A DNA stretch of 64,000 nucleotides from Bog-473 sp963756025 (GCA_963756025.1 CAVWMF010000009.1:1-64000), one strand, 5' to 3'. Shown: positions 26,140-35,227, counted from the stretch's first letter. Notes: generated by a model from the sequence alone, not told the origin. Made by a program: numbers and translations.

Positions 26140-26925
26140 ATGGGGTTACTCGACGGGAAGAAAGCGATCGTCACCGGGGGTGGGTCCGGCATCGGGCGCG
26201 CCACGTGTCGCCGCATGGCCGAAGAAGGGGCCAGTGTCGCCGTGCTCGACGTCGATGGTGACGCCGCCTCACTCGTGGCCAAGGAAATCGACGGAGTGGG
26301 ATTCGCTGTCGACGTCGGGGATCCGGACGGGATGCGTGAGGTCGTGGATGCCGCCGTTGCCTCGTTGGGTGGCCTGAGCCTGCTCTACAACAACGCCGGA
26401 GTCGGCAGCTTCAGCCGGCTCGAGGAGTGGGACCCCGCCGAGTGGGACCGCCTTGTCCGCGTCAATCTGACCGGTGTGTGGGCCGGATTCCGGGCGGCAA
26501 TCCCGCACATGAGGGCAGGCGGGGGAGGCTCTGTCGTGAGCACCGCGTCCATCAGTGGAACGAGGCCGGCGGCCGGCGAGGGCCCGTATGCCGCGAGCAA
26601 AGCGGCGGTGGCCGCGCTCACCGCGTCGGCTGCGCTCGAGTACGGGCCCGACATCCGGGTGAACGCGGTGTCGCCGGGAATGATCCGCACCAAAATGACG
26701 AAGCCATGGTTCGAGATCTTTCCGGACCAGGAAGGTCGATTCCAGAGGGACACGCCGGCGGGCCGCATCGGTGACCCCGAGGACATAGCGGACGTGGTGA
26801 TCTTCCTCTGCTCGGATCTCTCCCGCTTCGTGACGGGCCAGAACATCGTCGTCGATGGCGGGCTCACGCTGCACGGATCGGGCGTCGACGGCCTCTTCGA
26901 CTTGATCTACCCCGCCGGGGGATAG
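26140..26925 (+). CDS. Short-chain dehydrogenase/reductase
   Basis: A 261-residue classical SDR. It has TGGGSGIG (NAD(P) loop), LDVDGDAA (Asp after beta-2, suggesting NAD), NNAG, the catalytic Ser in STASISG, and the Tyr-Lys pair in PYAASKAAVAALT. SPGMIRTKMTKPW and VDGGLTLHGSG close the fold. The substrate is not evident. The ribosome site is within GGAGAGAGGACGG. It precedes the TetR-type repressor gene, which is convergent with it. Confidence 0.88.
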   Translation: MGLLDGKKAIVTGGGSGIGRATCRRMAEEGASVAVLDVDGDAASLVAKEIDGVGFAVDVGDPDGMREVVDAAVASLGGLSLLYNNAGVGSFSRLEEWDPAEWDRLVRVNLTGVWAGFRAAIPHMRAGGGGSVVSTASISGTRPAAGEGPYAASKAAVAALTASAALEYGPDIRVNAVSPGMIRTKMTKPWFEIFPDQEGRFQRDTPAGRIGDPEDIADVVIFLCSDLSRFVTGQNIVVDGGLTLHGSGVDGLFDLIYPAGG

Positions 26926-26992
26926 GGCTGGTCGCACCAGGGGGCGGCTGCGCCCAGGTGGGCGCCCGCTGTCGGTCAGGTCGACGAGTGGC

Positions 26993-27865
26993 TTACGGAT
27001 TCGGCGTTGCCACGCCGATGGTCAGGCCTTTGCCCGCCTGACCCCATCGTGATGCGTCGAACAGGGCTCGATACACCATGGTCGTCAGCGTGTCCAAGGC
27101 CACGTCGTCCACCGGCTGACGCACGAACCCCCGCACGTCGTGGAACCTGTCCAGCATGGCCAGCACCCCGACCGCGGCTGCCTGGGGGTCGATCCGGTGA
27201 TCGGCGTCCTCGGAACTGATCTGGCGAGCCAGGGCATCGGACATCACGGTGAAGATCTCGCGAAGGGTGCTCGTGAGTCCCTGGTCGATCCTCGCCAGGT
27301 CCGTCCAGGCCCGGAAGAGGGCGGCGTGGCGCATCCAAAGGTCGGAGTACAGCGCGACCCAGCCGCGCACGTCCTCCCACTGAGGTTTGCCTCCCGCCGC
27401 CGGGGGCCGGTTGAGAGCATCGGCGACATGCTGCGCCGCGGTACCAGCCTCACCCACGAGAGCCCGCAGAAGGTCTTCCTTGTTGGAGAAGTACAGGTAA
27501 AACGTGCCGTGCGACGTCTTGGCGATCTTCACGACGTCGTTGACCCGGGTTTCGTAGTACCCGCGCTCATCGAAGCAGACCATGGCGGCGTCCAGCAGGC
27601 GCCGCATGGTGCGCCGCCCCTGGCTCCGTAGTACCCGCTTGCTGGCGGGTAGGCCGATGCCCCCCGCGGCTTCTCCCATCCCGTCGACCGCCATGGCGGC
27701 GGCTCCGTCGAGTGCCTGGTCGGCGGCTCCGTCGAGTGCCAGGTCGGCCGGATCGTCGGGTGCCCGCGCCGGCTTGGCCGAACCGGGAATCGATCCGGCG
27801 GGCGCCGTCATTTGCGCGCCCGTCGGGGGGCTTGCCACGTCAGGTTGGACAGGAGGCGGCGCCAT
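26993..27865 (-). CDS. TetR-family repressor with a long Ala/Asp-rich N-terminal extension
   Basis: A 290-residue regulator. The DNA-binding helix-turn-helix lies at residues about 85-135 (RRTMRRLLDAAMVCFDERGYYETRVNDVVKIAKTSHGTFYLYFSNKEDLL). The preceding 75 residues are low complexity and contain an imperfect tandem peptide repeat (LALDGAAD, QALDGAAA, MAVDG). The rest is a TetR ligand-binding core. It is divergent from the single-chain CoA-transferase gene, and a perfect palindrome at 27905-27926 between them is the likely operator. The true start may be an internal one nearer the HTH; no clear ribosome site decides it. Confidence 0.85.
   Translation of the reverse strand: MAPPPVQPDVASPPTGAQMTAPAGSIPGSAKPARAPDDPADLALDGAADQALDGAAAMAVDGMGEAAGGIGLPASKRVLRSQGRRTMRRLLDAAMVCFDERGYYETRVNDVVKIAKTSHGTFYLYFSNKEDLLRALVGEAGTAAQHVADALNRPPAAGGKPQWEDVRGWVALYSDLWMRHAALFRAWTDLARIDQGLTSTLREIFTVMSDALARQISSEDADHRIDPQAAAVGVLAMLDRFHDVRGFVRQPVDDVALDTLTTMVYRALFDASRWGQAGKGLTIGVATPNP
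27697..27744 (-). repeat. 24-bp tandem duplication inside the TetR gene
   Basis: Two adjacent 24-bp units (27697-27720 and 27721-27744) differ at one base. They encode the repeated eight-residue units of the Ala/Asp-rich N-terminal extension. The number of units may vary between strains. Confidence 0.7.
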
Positions 27866-27904
27866 GTTCTGGGCATCGTAGTGCCAGGGTTGGTCGGAGT
27901 GGCT

Positions 27905-27926
27905 AACCTGACACGGTGGTCAGGTT
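27905..27926. promoter_or_regulatory. Palindromic operator candidate for the TetR regulator
   Basis: AACCTGAC (27905-27912) and GTCAGGTT (27919-27926) form a perfect 8-6-8 inverted repeat, the size bound by a TetR dimer, in the divergent intergenic region. A further GTCAGGTT half-site lies at 27839-27846, inside the start of the repressor gene. The site could control both directions. Confidence 0.65.
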
Positions 27927-27994
27927 CGGGCGGGGACACGAATGACGCGGGACCAGGGTATTTGCGCTCGTCCCGTGGACGGGAGCCGGGCCAC

Positions 27995-29695
27995 GTGACC
28001 CCTTTGGGCTCAGGGGTTCCCGGCTCTCGGGTGACAAATCTGGAAGACGCGATCGCCACGAACGTGCGGCCCGGCGACGTCGTCCACGTCATGCTCGGCC
28101 ACAGTCGCTGGACGGCTGGAGCCCGTGAGATGGCGCGCCAGTTCTGGGGGAAGGACCCCGGGTTCACCCTCGTCATGACCAGCCTGGGGGCCCTCGGCGG
28201 CATCTTCTTCCAAGGGGGGCTCGTGAAGAAGGTCGTGACCGCCTATTCGGGCAACAGCTTCCCGACCTATAACCCGAATCCGCTGTTCCGCAAGGCCTAC
28301 GAGTCCGGAGCGGTCGAGGTCGAGCACTGGTCGATCCTGACCATGTCCCAGCGCATGGAAGCGGCGGCCCGGGGACTGCCGGCCATGGTGACCGGCTCGC
28401 TGGCCGGGTCCTCCATGGCGGCCAATGAGGGGTTCACCGAGATTGATTCGCCGTTCGGGAGCCTCGGTCTGGTTTCCCCGTTGGCGCCTGATGTTGCACT
28501 CGTCCACGCCGCGGTGGCCGACAGAGCGGGCAACCTCGCGTTCTCCGAGCCTCTTCTCGAGGGCGTGTGGGGCGCCTTGGCCGCGCACCGCGGCGTCGTG
28601 GCCACGGTGGAGAAGGTCGTCGACGATCTCGATGGTCTGGGCCACCGGGTGCGGGTGCCGGGCCATCGGGTCTTGGCCGTGGTGGAGGCCCCGTACGGGG
28701 CGCACCCCGGAGGTTGTTACGCACCAGGCCTCCCCATCGTCAGCTACGGGGAGGACATCGCCCACTGGACGACGGCCGCCGAGGCCGCGGCAAAGGGGAC
28801 CTTCGGGGAGTTCGCCGAAAAATGGGTGCTGGGCCCGGCGACCCATGACGACTATCTCCAGCTGCTCGGTGATGATCACCTCCGGTGGCTCGAGGGACGC
28901 TCGGATCCGACGTCCTGGAAGGCCGATGCCGAGGCGAACCCGGTTCCCGACGATCCCGCCTTCACGTCGTGGGAGCACGCCGCCGCCTTTGGGGCACGTG
29001 AGGTCGAACGGATCGTGGCCGACGTCGGCGCCGATGCCGTCTTGGCGGGCGCAGGGGCGGCAAACCTCGCGGCGTGGGTCGCCGTTGGACGGGCGCGCGC
29101 CGGTGGCAGCCGGGTCATGCTGACGGCCGAGCTGGGGCTGTGGGGCTACGAGCCGACACCGGCCGATCCCTACATCTTCAACCATCGGGTCTTTCCCGAT
29201 ACCCCATACCTCTCCGATGCGTCGGTCGTCTTGGGCATGGTGATCGGAGGACCGGGCACCCGCACCGTGGGATGCCTCGGTGCGGCCGAAGTCGATTCTC
29301 AGGGTCGTCTCAATTCGACTGAGCTGGCGGGAGGCCGATTCCTGGTCGGTTCGGGCGGGGCCAACGATGTGGCGAGCCGTGCCGAGGCGTGTGTCGTCGT
29401 CACCTTGGCCCGTCCGGAGCGATTGCCCGAATCGGTGGCCTACGTGACGTCGCCCGGGCATCGGGTTGTGAGCGTGGTGACCGATAAGGGTGTGCTCCGG
29501 CGTCACGACGGCGTGCTCCGCGTCGCGGCCGTTCCCGCCGGTGCCGGAACGATCGAAGACCGCACGCGCGCGTTCGTCGAGGCGTGCGGATACGAACCGG
29601 TCGTGGCACGGAACGTGGAGGAACTGGCTCCGCTCTTGCCGGGCGAAGTGGCCGCGTTGAGGGAATTCGATCGTCAACGGCTCTTTCTGAGGTAA
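27995..29695 (+). CDS. Single-chain family I CoA-transferase (alpha and beta subunits fused), glutaconate/IpdAB-like
   Basis: A 566-residue protein. The N-terminal half resembles the alpha subunit of glutaconate-type CoA-transferases (VRPGDVVHVMLGHSRWTAGAREMARQFW, then FFQGGLVKKVVTAYSGNSFP). The C-terminal half resembles the beta subunit (MLTAELGLWGYEPTP, VVLGMVIGGPGTRTVGCLGAAEVD, FLVGSGGANDVASRAEACVVV). These subunits are normally separate; the IpdA/IpdB pair of cholesterol-ring breakdown is a CoA-ester hydrolase of this fold. Fusion would give a one-chain enzyme acting on an unknown CoA ester. GTG 27995 has GGGAG upstream; GTG 28031 also fits. The TetR gene is divergent. Confidence 0.78.
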   Translation: MTPLGSGVPGSRVTNLEDAIATNVRPGDVVHVMLGHSRWTAGAREMARQFWGKDPGFTLVMTSLGALGGIFFQGGLVKKVVTAYSGNSFPTYNPNPLFRKAYESGAVEVEHWSILTMSQRMEAAARGLPAMVTGSLAGSSMAANEGFTEIDSPFGSLGLVSPLAPDVALVHAAVADRAGNLAFSEPLLEGVWGALAAHRGVVATVEKVVDDLDGLGHRVRVPGHRVLAVVEAPYGAHPGGCYAPGLPIVSYGEDIAHWTTAAEAAAKGTFGEFAEKWVLGPATHDDYLQLLGDDHLRWLEGRSDPTSWKADAEANPVPDDPAFTSWEHAAAFGAREVERIVADVGADAVLAGAGAANLAAWVAVGRARAGGSRVMLTAELGLWGYEPTPADPYIFNHRVFPDTPYLSDASVVLGMVIGGPGTRTVGCLGAAEVDSQGRLNSTELAGGRFLVGSGGANDVASRAEACVVVTLARPERLPESVAYVTSPGHRVVSVVTDKGVLRRHDGVLRVAAVPAGAGTIEDRTRAFVEACGYEPVVARNVEELAPLLPGEVAALREFDRQRLFLR

Positions 29696-29794
29696 ACGAC
29701 ACGCTCCGCAGTGACACGCTCTGAAGCGAATCGATCGGCCTGAAGTAATTGCGAAAGGTATTGATGCTACGAATGGAACGTCTGATGAAGAGAG

Positions 29795-29824
29795 TTGACC
29801 GCGACAGCGAGATTCGTCTATGGC
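29795..29824 (+). promoter_or_regulatory. Possible promoter of the ABC importer operon
   Basis: TTGACC (29795-29800) and TATGGC (29819-29824) are 18 bp apart, upstream of the binding-protein gene. The -35 is good and the -10 is weak. Confidence 0.3.
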
Positions 29825-29859
29825 GGATGCACCGGTCGGAGGAACAAGGGGGGATCGGG

Positions 29860-31203
29860 ATGCGAACGAGTCACCGCCGACGGGCGGGAACGCTGGCCAA
29901 GGTGGTCCTCGGAGGGGCGACGTTGGCCTCGGCCGTCGTGACACTGGGGCTGCCTTCAGTTTCAACTTCCGCGGGAGCCGCCACGAGCACAGCACCGGGG
30001 GTGACCAAGAACTCCATCACGGTCGGAACGATCTCCACCCAGACCGGGACCCTCGCCGGAGGCTTCTCCTCCCTCATTTACGGGGAAAAGGCCTACTTCG
30101 ATTACATCAACGCGCAAGGTGGCGTGAACGGTCGCAAGATCGACTACAAGTACCAACTCGATGATGGCGGCAATCCGAGTCAGTTCAACCAGCTCGCATC
30201 AACGCTCATCAACCAGGATCATGTCTTCGCCGTCACCGGCGTTGCCACTGCGTTCTTTTCGCCCAACCTTTTTGTCGAAGCGAAAATTCCCACCTACGGC
30301 TACAACGTCTCGAACAACTGGGCGGGACCGAACAACCTCTTCGCCGCCGGTGGCGGTGGCTCGGTGCAGTACCTGCCGGGCGGGACCCCCGAGATTGCCT
30401 ACGTGATCAACAAGGTCCACGCCAAGTCGGTGGCCATTGTGGCGTACGGCGTCGCCGCGTCGGCGGCATCGTGTCAGGCGGATGCCAAAGGTCTCACCGC
30501 CGCCGGCATCAAGGTGAGTTACACCGACTACAAGATCCCATACCCGGGAACGACAGTGGCGACGGATGTGCAGCGTATGAAGCAAGCCGGTGCCGATTTC
30601 GTGTTGAGCTGCATGGACGTCCAGGGCAATGTCACGATGGCACGGGCCATAAAGCAGTACGGGCTGAAGGCCACGCAATTCTGGCTCAGCGGCAACGACC
30701 AGTCGACGTTGAATCAGAACCAGAGCCTCATGCAGGGCGTGTACTTCTACATCGCCCACGTGCCGTTCCTCGCGTCGAAGACGATCTACCCCGGTCTCAA
30801 GCAGTACCTCGCCGTGATGAACAAGTACGAGCCCAAGTACGCCACCGACGAAGTAGCCATCCAGGGTTGGGAGTCCGCCGCCCTCTTCGTCCAGGGCGTC
30901 AAAATGGCGGGCAACAATCTCACCCAGGCGAATGTCATCAATCAGACCAATACGCTCACGGCCTACAACGCGGGTGGATTGACCACCCCGACGAACTGGA
31001 AGAGTGCCGGCCACACCGGCCACGCGCCCCCGTACTGCGCCTCCTACATCCAGGCGCAGGGCACCAAGTACGTGCCGGTCCTCAACACCGACAAGAAGAA
31101 CGTGTTCGTCTGCTTCGCCACCACGAGCGGAAAGAACCCCAAGCCCCTCAAGAAGCTGCCGCCCGGCACGCCACCCAATCGCCAAGGCACGCCACCCAAT
31201 TAG
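29860..31203 (+). CDS. Branched-chain amino-acid-type ABC transporter substrate-binding protein
   Basis: A 447-residue periplasmic-binding-protein type 1 protein, probably exported. The signal region (MRTSHRRRAGTLAKVVLGG to AGAATSTAP) has a basic start and a hydrophobic core, and no lipobox Cys is evident. The core carries ITVGTISTQTGTLAGGF, YFDYINAQGGVNGRKI, GVNG-type ligand loops and QGWESAALFVQG, the LivJ/K layout. Such proteins bind amino acids, amides, urea or aromatic and short acids. It ends with a duplicated 15-bp unit (31165-31179 and 31186-31200) encoding GTPPN twice. ATG 29860 has AGGGGGGAT before it. The permease gene follows after 41 bp. Confidence 0.88.
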   Translation: MRTSHRRRAGTLAKVVLGGATLASAVVTLGLPSVSTSAGAATSTAPGVTKNSITVGTISTQTGTLAGGFSSLIYGEKAYFDYINAQGGVNGRKIDYKYQLDDGGNPSQFNQLASTLINQDHVFAVTGVATAFFSPNLFVEAKIPTYGYNVSNNWAGPNNLFAAGGGGSVQYLPGGTPEIAYVINKVHAKSVAIVAYGVAASAASCQADAKGLTAAGIKVSYTDYKIPYPGTTVATDVQRMKQAGADFVLSCMDVQGNVTMARAIKQYGLKATQFWLSGNDQSTLNQNQSLMQGVYFYIAHVPFLASKTIYPGLKQYLAVMNKYEPKYATDEVAIQGWESAALFVQGVKMAGNNLTQANVINQTNTLTAYNAGGLTTPTNWKSAGHTGHAPPYCASYIQAQGTKYVPVLNTDKKNVFVCFATTSGKNPKPLKKLPPGTPPNRQGTPPN

Positions 31204-31244
31204 CTGACGTCGATCTCGATACGGTCACCACCCCATAGTCACGA

Positions 31245-33266
31245 ATGGAACAGTTCTTCGGATTCGCGATCCCCGGAATCCCGTACGGATGTACCTATGC
31301 CATCGTGGCCGTGGGGCTGGTCCTCACCTATCAGGCGACCGGTGTCTTCAACTTCGCCTTCGGCGCGCAGGCCTTTGCCGCGGCCTTTGTGTTCACCCTC
31401 CTGACCCAGAACGACCATTGGGGGGGATTCCCGGCCTTCGTGGTCTCCGTGGTGGTCATGTCCCCACTGATCGGACTGGCCTTCGACCGGTTCTTGTTCC
31501 GGAAAATTCCGAATTCCAACACGACGGCGAAGTTGGTCATTTCGATCGCCTTGCTGGTCGGCATCCCCTCACTCCTGCCGGTTCTCTTCGGGGCGCAGAA
31601 TCTGGACGACACCGTCACGATCTTTCCCTTCTTCAATCCGAATGTCGTTTACGCGACGGTGCTGGGTACGCCGATCAACGGGATCTACCTGGCCGTCATC
31701 AGCGTCACCGTGGTGGTCCTCGTGGCGCTGACCGTGTTGCTGCGGTTCACCAATCTGGGACTGCAGATGCGGGGCGCGGTGGAGAGCCGTCGGTTGGTCC
31801 AGCTCGACGGGGTCAACTCGGGCGGGGTGGTGGCGCTGGCCTGGGCCATCTCGAGCTTCATGGCGGGACTGGCGGGTGTCGTTCTTGCACCGATTTACGG
31901 GGCTTTCCAGGCGAATACGTATGCCACGCTCGTGGTGGCGGCCATCGCCGCTGCGGCATGGGGTCTCCTGCGTTCCATTCCGATTGCGGCGGGCGTGGCC
32001 GTGCTGATCGGGGTCGTGAGCACAATCCTGCAGGGCTACTTGCCGACGAGCAGCATCCTCTACTCCGCCGTGCTCCCCTCACTCCCGTTCTTCGTCCTGG
32101 TCGCCGCGCTCCTCATCCTCCCGGGCATGCGTTCCCTCGACCTGAACCGCGATCCTCTGGCCACGATCGATCCGCCACCGCCACCGGTGGCCGCCTCGTC
32201 GCGGACCCCCAGCATGGACCGCATCATCCGGCGGCTGTGGTGGATCGTCCTCGCCGTGTTCATCGTCTCGATGTTGACCTGGATACCCAAGACGTGGGTA
32301 GGGGTGTTCAACTCGGGGATTGCTCTTTCCACGGTTCTCCTGTCCATCACGCTCATCACCGGGATGGCGGGGCAGCTCTCCCTCTGTCAGGGCACCTTGG
32401 CCGGGGTGGGCGCATTCACGGCGGCCCAACTGGCGCACCACCTCGGATTGAACATGTTGGTCGGGGGCTTGGTGGGGGCGGCGTTGGCCGCAGTGGTAGC
32501 GGTGATCCTGGCTCTGCTCTCCTTGCGACTGCGGGGCCTGGGTCTGGCTCTGATGACGTTGGCCGCGGCCTTGCTCTTCGACAACACGTTCTTCAACGAC
32601 GTGTCGATCAGCGGGGGAGGATCAGGGTTGAGCCTCAAGTCACGTTGGCTCGGTACGTCGGCCTTCTTCAATTTCGATGGGCATGCGTTCTTCCTCCTCA
32701 GCATCGCGGTGCTCGCGGCCTGTGTCGGCATCGTTCTGCAGGTCCGCAAGGGCACGGTGGGGCGCAATCTGGCGGCCATGCGCGGTAGCGAGACGGCGGC
32801 GGCGGGTCTGGGCATCAATCTGACCTGGCAACGCATCGTGGTGTTCGCCCTGGCCGGGGCCATTGCCGGCATCGGTGGCGTCCTGGTCACCATTCAGCAG
32901 CAAGTGGCCAACTCGGCCCAATGGAACTACAGCTTCTCGTTGGTCTTCATCGTCTTGGTGGTCACCACGGGCGTTTCCACGGTGGAAGGAGCCATTCAGG
33001 CCGGTATCGGGTTCTTCTTCGTCGACCAGCTGTTGACATATCTGCCGGCCCGGGTGGGCGGCGGCAGCCTGGTCATTGTGCTCTTTGCCTTCGGATCGCT
33101 GCAATATGCCAAGCATCCTGAGGGGATCCTCGAGTTTCAGAAGAGGCGCTCCAACCAATGGTTCGAGAAACGCCTCTTCCCCGCGGAGTACGGCGCCATG
33201 CATCCGGCAGAGGCCCTCCTGGCCGACGGAGGGCCACCCGGTGGTGTGTCGGAGGCCCATGGCTGA
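31245..33266 (+). CDS. Fused branched-chain amino-acid ABC permease (LivH-LivM)
   Basis: A 673-residue membrane protein with two permease halves. Residues 1 to about 300 are LivH-like (GIPYGCTYAIVAVGLVLTYQATGVFNFAFGAQAF opening; LRFTNLGLQMRGAVESRRLVQLDGVN cytoplasmic loop). After a Pro-rich linker (PPPPPVAASS, about residue 310), residues 320-640 are LivM-like (ITGMAGQLSLCQGTLAGVGAFTAAQLA; GRNLAAMRGSETAAAGLGINLTWQRIVVFALAGAIAGIGG). In most bacteria these are two genes. The C-terminal tail overlaps the livG-like start by 8 bp, and livF follows, so binding protein, permease and both ATPases form one operon for a full importer. Confidence 0.9.
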   Translation: MEQFFGFAIPGIPYGCTYAIVAVGLVLTYQATGVFNFAFGAQAFAAAFVFTLLTQNDHWGGFPAFVVSVVVMSPLIGLAFDRFLFRKIPNSNTTAKLVISIALLVGIPSLLPVLFGAQNLDDTVTIFPFFNPNVVYATVLGTPINGIYLAVISVTVVVLVALTVLLRFTNLGLQMRGAVESRRLVQLDGVNSGGVVALAWAISSFMAGLAGVVLAPIYGAFQANTYATLVVAAIAAAAWGLLRSIPIAAGVAVLIGVVSTILQGYLPTSSILYSAVLPSLPFFVLVAALLILPGMRSLDLNRDPLATIDPPPPPVAASSRTPSMDRIIRRLWWIVLAVFIVSMLTWIPKTWVGVFNSGIALSTVLLSITLITGMAGQLSLCQGTLAGVGAFTAAQLAHHLGLNMLVGGLVGAALAAVVAVILALLSLRLRGLGLALMTLAAALLFDNTFFNDVSISGGGSGLSLKSRWLGTSAFFNFDGHAFFLLSIAVLAACVGIVLQVRKGTVGRNLAAMRGSETAAAGLGINLTWQRIVVFALAGAIAGIGGVLVTIQQQVANSAQWNYSFSLVFIVLVVTTGVSTVEGAIQAGIGFFFVDQLLTYLPARVGGGSLVIVLFAFGSLQYAKHPEGILEFQKRRSNQWFEKRLFPAEYGAMHPAEALLADGGPPGGVSEAHG

Positions 33267-34032
33267 GGGCCCGCTTCTCTCACTTCGCAATGTGTCCAAA
33301 TCCTTCGGTGGGATCCATGCGGTCCACGACATCTCCTTCGATGTGGGTGCGGGGGAGAGCGTCGGCCTCGTCGGCCCCAACGGAGCCGGCAAAACGACCC
33401 TGTTCAATTGCGTGTGCGGACAGCTGCGCAATGACGAGGGCGACATACTGTTCTGCGGTGCGTCGCTGACCGCGCTGCCCACCTTCAAGAGGGCGCGACT
33501 CGGCATCGGACGCACGTATCAAAAAGTGGAAATGTTCACCGACATGAGCGTGCGGGACCACCTGCTGGTGGCGGAACGCTCACGTCGTGGAGAGGGTCGG
33601 CTCTGGAAGGACCTGCTGAGTATGAGCAGTGTCACCAAGGAGGAGTCGGCCAACGTGCAGGCTTCCCTGGAGCTCGTGGGCATTGCCCAGTTTGCCGAGA
33701 CATCGGTGAACGCGCTCGGCCTGGGGCACTGTCGTCTCGTCGAGCTGGCCCGTGCCTTGGTGGCCGAGCCGAAGATCCTTTTGGCGGACGAGCCGTCCTC
33801 CGGTCTCGACGTCCACGAGACGGCGGAAGTCGCCGCGGTACTCCGCACCGTCCAACGAGAGCGTGGCACCGCCATCTTGCTGGTCGAGCATGACCTGGCC
33901 ATGGTGGGTGAGGTCGTCGACCGGACGGTGGTGATGGACCTGGGCGCCATGCTGGCCGAAGGCACCTTCGACGAGGTGATGGCCGACCCGGTCGTTCGGA
34001 AGGCATATCTCGGCCAGATGGGGGTGTCATGA
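33259..34032 (+). CDS. ABC importer ATPase (LivG-like)
   Basis: A 257-residue ATPase. Walker A is GPNGAGKTT, the Q loop lies in GRTYQKVEMFTDMSVRDHLL, and Walker B is ILLADEPSSGLD, with the H-loop His in LLVEHDLAMV. The signature that is usually LSGGQ reads LGLGHCRLVELARAL, a variant common in the LivG branch (LPYGxQRxLEIA). GGAGG lies before the ATG inside the permease gene. The stop overlaps the livF start (ATGA). It energises the fused LivHM permease. Confidence 0.92.
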   Translation: MAEGPLLSLRNVSKSFGGIHAVHDISFDVGAGESVGLVGPNGAGKTTLFNCVCGQLRNDEGDILFCGASLTALPTFKRARLGIGRTYQKVEMFTDMSVRDHLLVAERSRRGEGRLWKDLLSMSSVTKEESANVQASLELVGIAQFAETSVNALGLGHCRLVELARALVAEPKILLADEPSSGLDVHETAEVAAVLRTVQRERGTAILLVEHDLAMVGEVVDRTVVMDLGAMLAEGTFDEVMADPVVRKAYLGQMGVS

Positions 34033-34811
34033 CCGCTGCCGTCCCGCCGACGGAAGGCGGCGATGTACTGGTTCTCGAGCACGTCAGTGCGGGCTACGGC
34101 CCCTACCGTGCCCTTTTCGACGTGTCATTCCGGGTCCCGGCGGGTGGGATCGTGGCCCTCGTCGGTTCCAACGGCGCCGGCAAATCCACGGTGGCCCGTA
34201 CGGTGACCGGTCTGGTGAGCGCAACCGACGGCAAGGTGACGTTCTGTGGACACGACGTCACCCAACTCGCGGCCTACAAGATTGCGCGACTCGGCATGGC
34301 CCATGTCGTCGAGGGGAGAGGCGTCTTCTCGAGTCTCACCGTCGAGGAGAACCTGACCCTGGCTTTCCGGCAACGGGCCGGTCGCCAACTGCTGGCGGCC
34401 AACTTGGAGCGGGCGTACACCGCCTTCCCGATTCTCGGAGAACGGCGGCGGCAGATGGCGGGAACGTTGTCGGGGGGACAGCAGCGCCTGCTCTCCTTGG
34501 CCAAGGTGTTGGTGGTACCACCGAATGTGCTCGTCGCCGACGAGCTCTCGTTGGGGTTGGCGCCGGTGGTCGTCGATGCAGTCTACGAAGGACTGCGCGA
34601 GATCAATGCGAACGGGACGGCGCTGGTCGTGGTCGAACAACAGGTCTCACGGGTGCTCGAGCTGGCGAGCAAAGCCATCGTCCTCGACCGGGGCTCGGTG
34701 GCCTACGACGGCGACACATCCGGCGCCGCTCGAGCGGTCGACTCGCTGATGGTCCGGCGCGAAGAGGCCGCCGCGTCAGCGGTCGGCCAGGTCGAAGAGC
34801 TGAATTCCTGA
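34029..34811 (+). CDS. ABC importer ATPase (LivF-like)
   Basis: A 260-residue ATPase. Walker A is GSNGAGKST, the signature LSGGQQRLLSLAKVL is intact, and Walker B is VLVADELSLGLAP. EGRGVFSSLTVEENLTL is the LivF hallmark region. It pairs with the LivG-like ATPase and ends the importer operon. A 49-bp GC-rich gap separates it from the convergent DUF3817 gene; no clear terminator is visible there, although a weak GGGGC/GCCCC pairing exists. Confidence 0.93.
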   Translation: MTAAVPPTEGGDVLVLEHVSAGYGPYRALFDVSFRVPAGGIVALVGSNGAGKSTVARTVTGLVSATDGKVTFCGHDVTQLAAYKIARLGMAHVVEGRGVFSSLTVEENLTLAFRQRAGRQLLAANLERAYTAFPILGERRRQMAGTLSGGQQRLLSLAKVLVVPPNVLVADELSLGLAPVVVDAVYEGLREINANGTALVVVEQQVSRVLELASKAIVLDRGSVAYDGDTSGAARAVDSLMVRREEAAASAVGQVEELNS

Positions 34812-34861
34812 CCGAGGGGCGGCCCGCCGACCGCGCCCCGGCGCCCCGGTTGCGATCGGCC

Positions 34862-35227
34862 TCAGGACGTGGCCGGGGAGGCTTCGACCGTGTCCTCGGA
34901 GGCGAGAATGGGTTGGATCTTGCGGGTGACGACCCACCACTCGACGACGAAGGTCAGTCCGGGCAGGAGTCCAGCCCCGCACATGATGAGGACCCAGAGG
35001 ATGTTGAGCCGCGTCTTGAACGAGAGTATGCCAACGGTGATCAGGTACACGATGTACAGGTAGCCGTGCATAACGCCGAATATCTCGACCTCCAGTTTGC
35101 AATGCCCGGTGGCGATCTTGATGCCCGTGAAGAGAAACAGCGGAATGATGAGCGTTCCGACGATGTTCGCCATGAGCTGGTAGCGAAACAGCGCACCCTT
35201 GGTACCTCGTTCGGTGAGCCGCCTCAC
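34862..35227 (-). CDS. DUF3817 integral membrane protein
   Basis: A 121-residue protein with three hydrophobic helices. LMANIVGTLIIPLFLFTG is the first, HGYLYIVYLITVGILSF the second (with the conserved HG-x-LY-x-VYL of DUF3817), and ILWVLIMCGAGLLPGLTFVVEWWV the third. The function is unknown; the family is typical of actinobacteria. Its ATG overlaps the stop of the upstream membrane-protein gene, so the two are coupled. Confidence 0.82.
   Translation of the reverse strand: MRRLTERGTKGALFRYQLMANIVGTLIIPLFLFTGIKIATGHCKLEVEIFGVMHGYLYIVYLITVGILSFKTRLNILWVLIMCGAGLLPGLTFVVEWWVVTRKIQPILASEDTVEASPATS

Noticed and set aside
28010..29995. A 661-codon minus-strand frame opposite the CoA-transferase.
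   Set aside because: Antisense shadow with no recognisable motif; the plus strand carries a recognisable enzyme.
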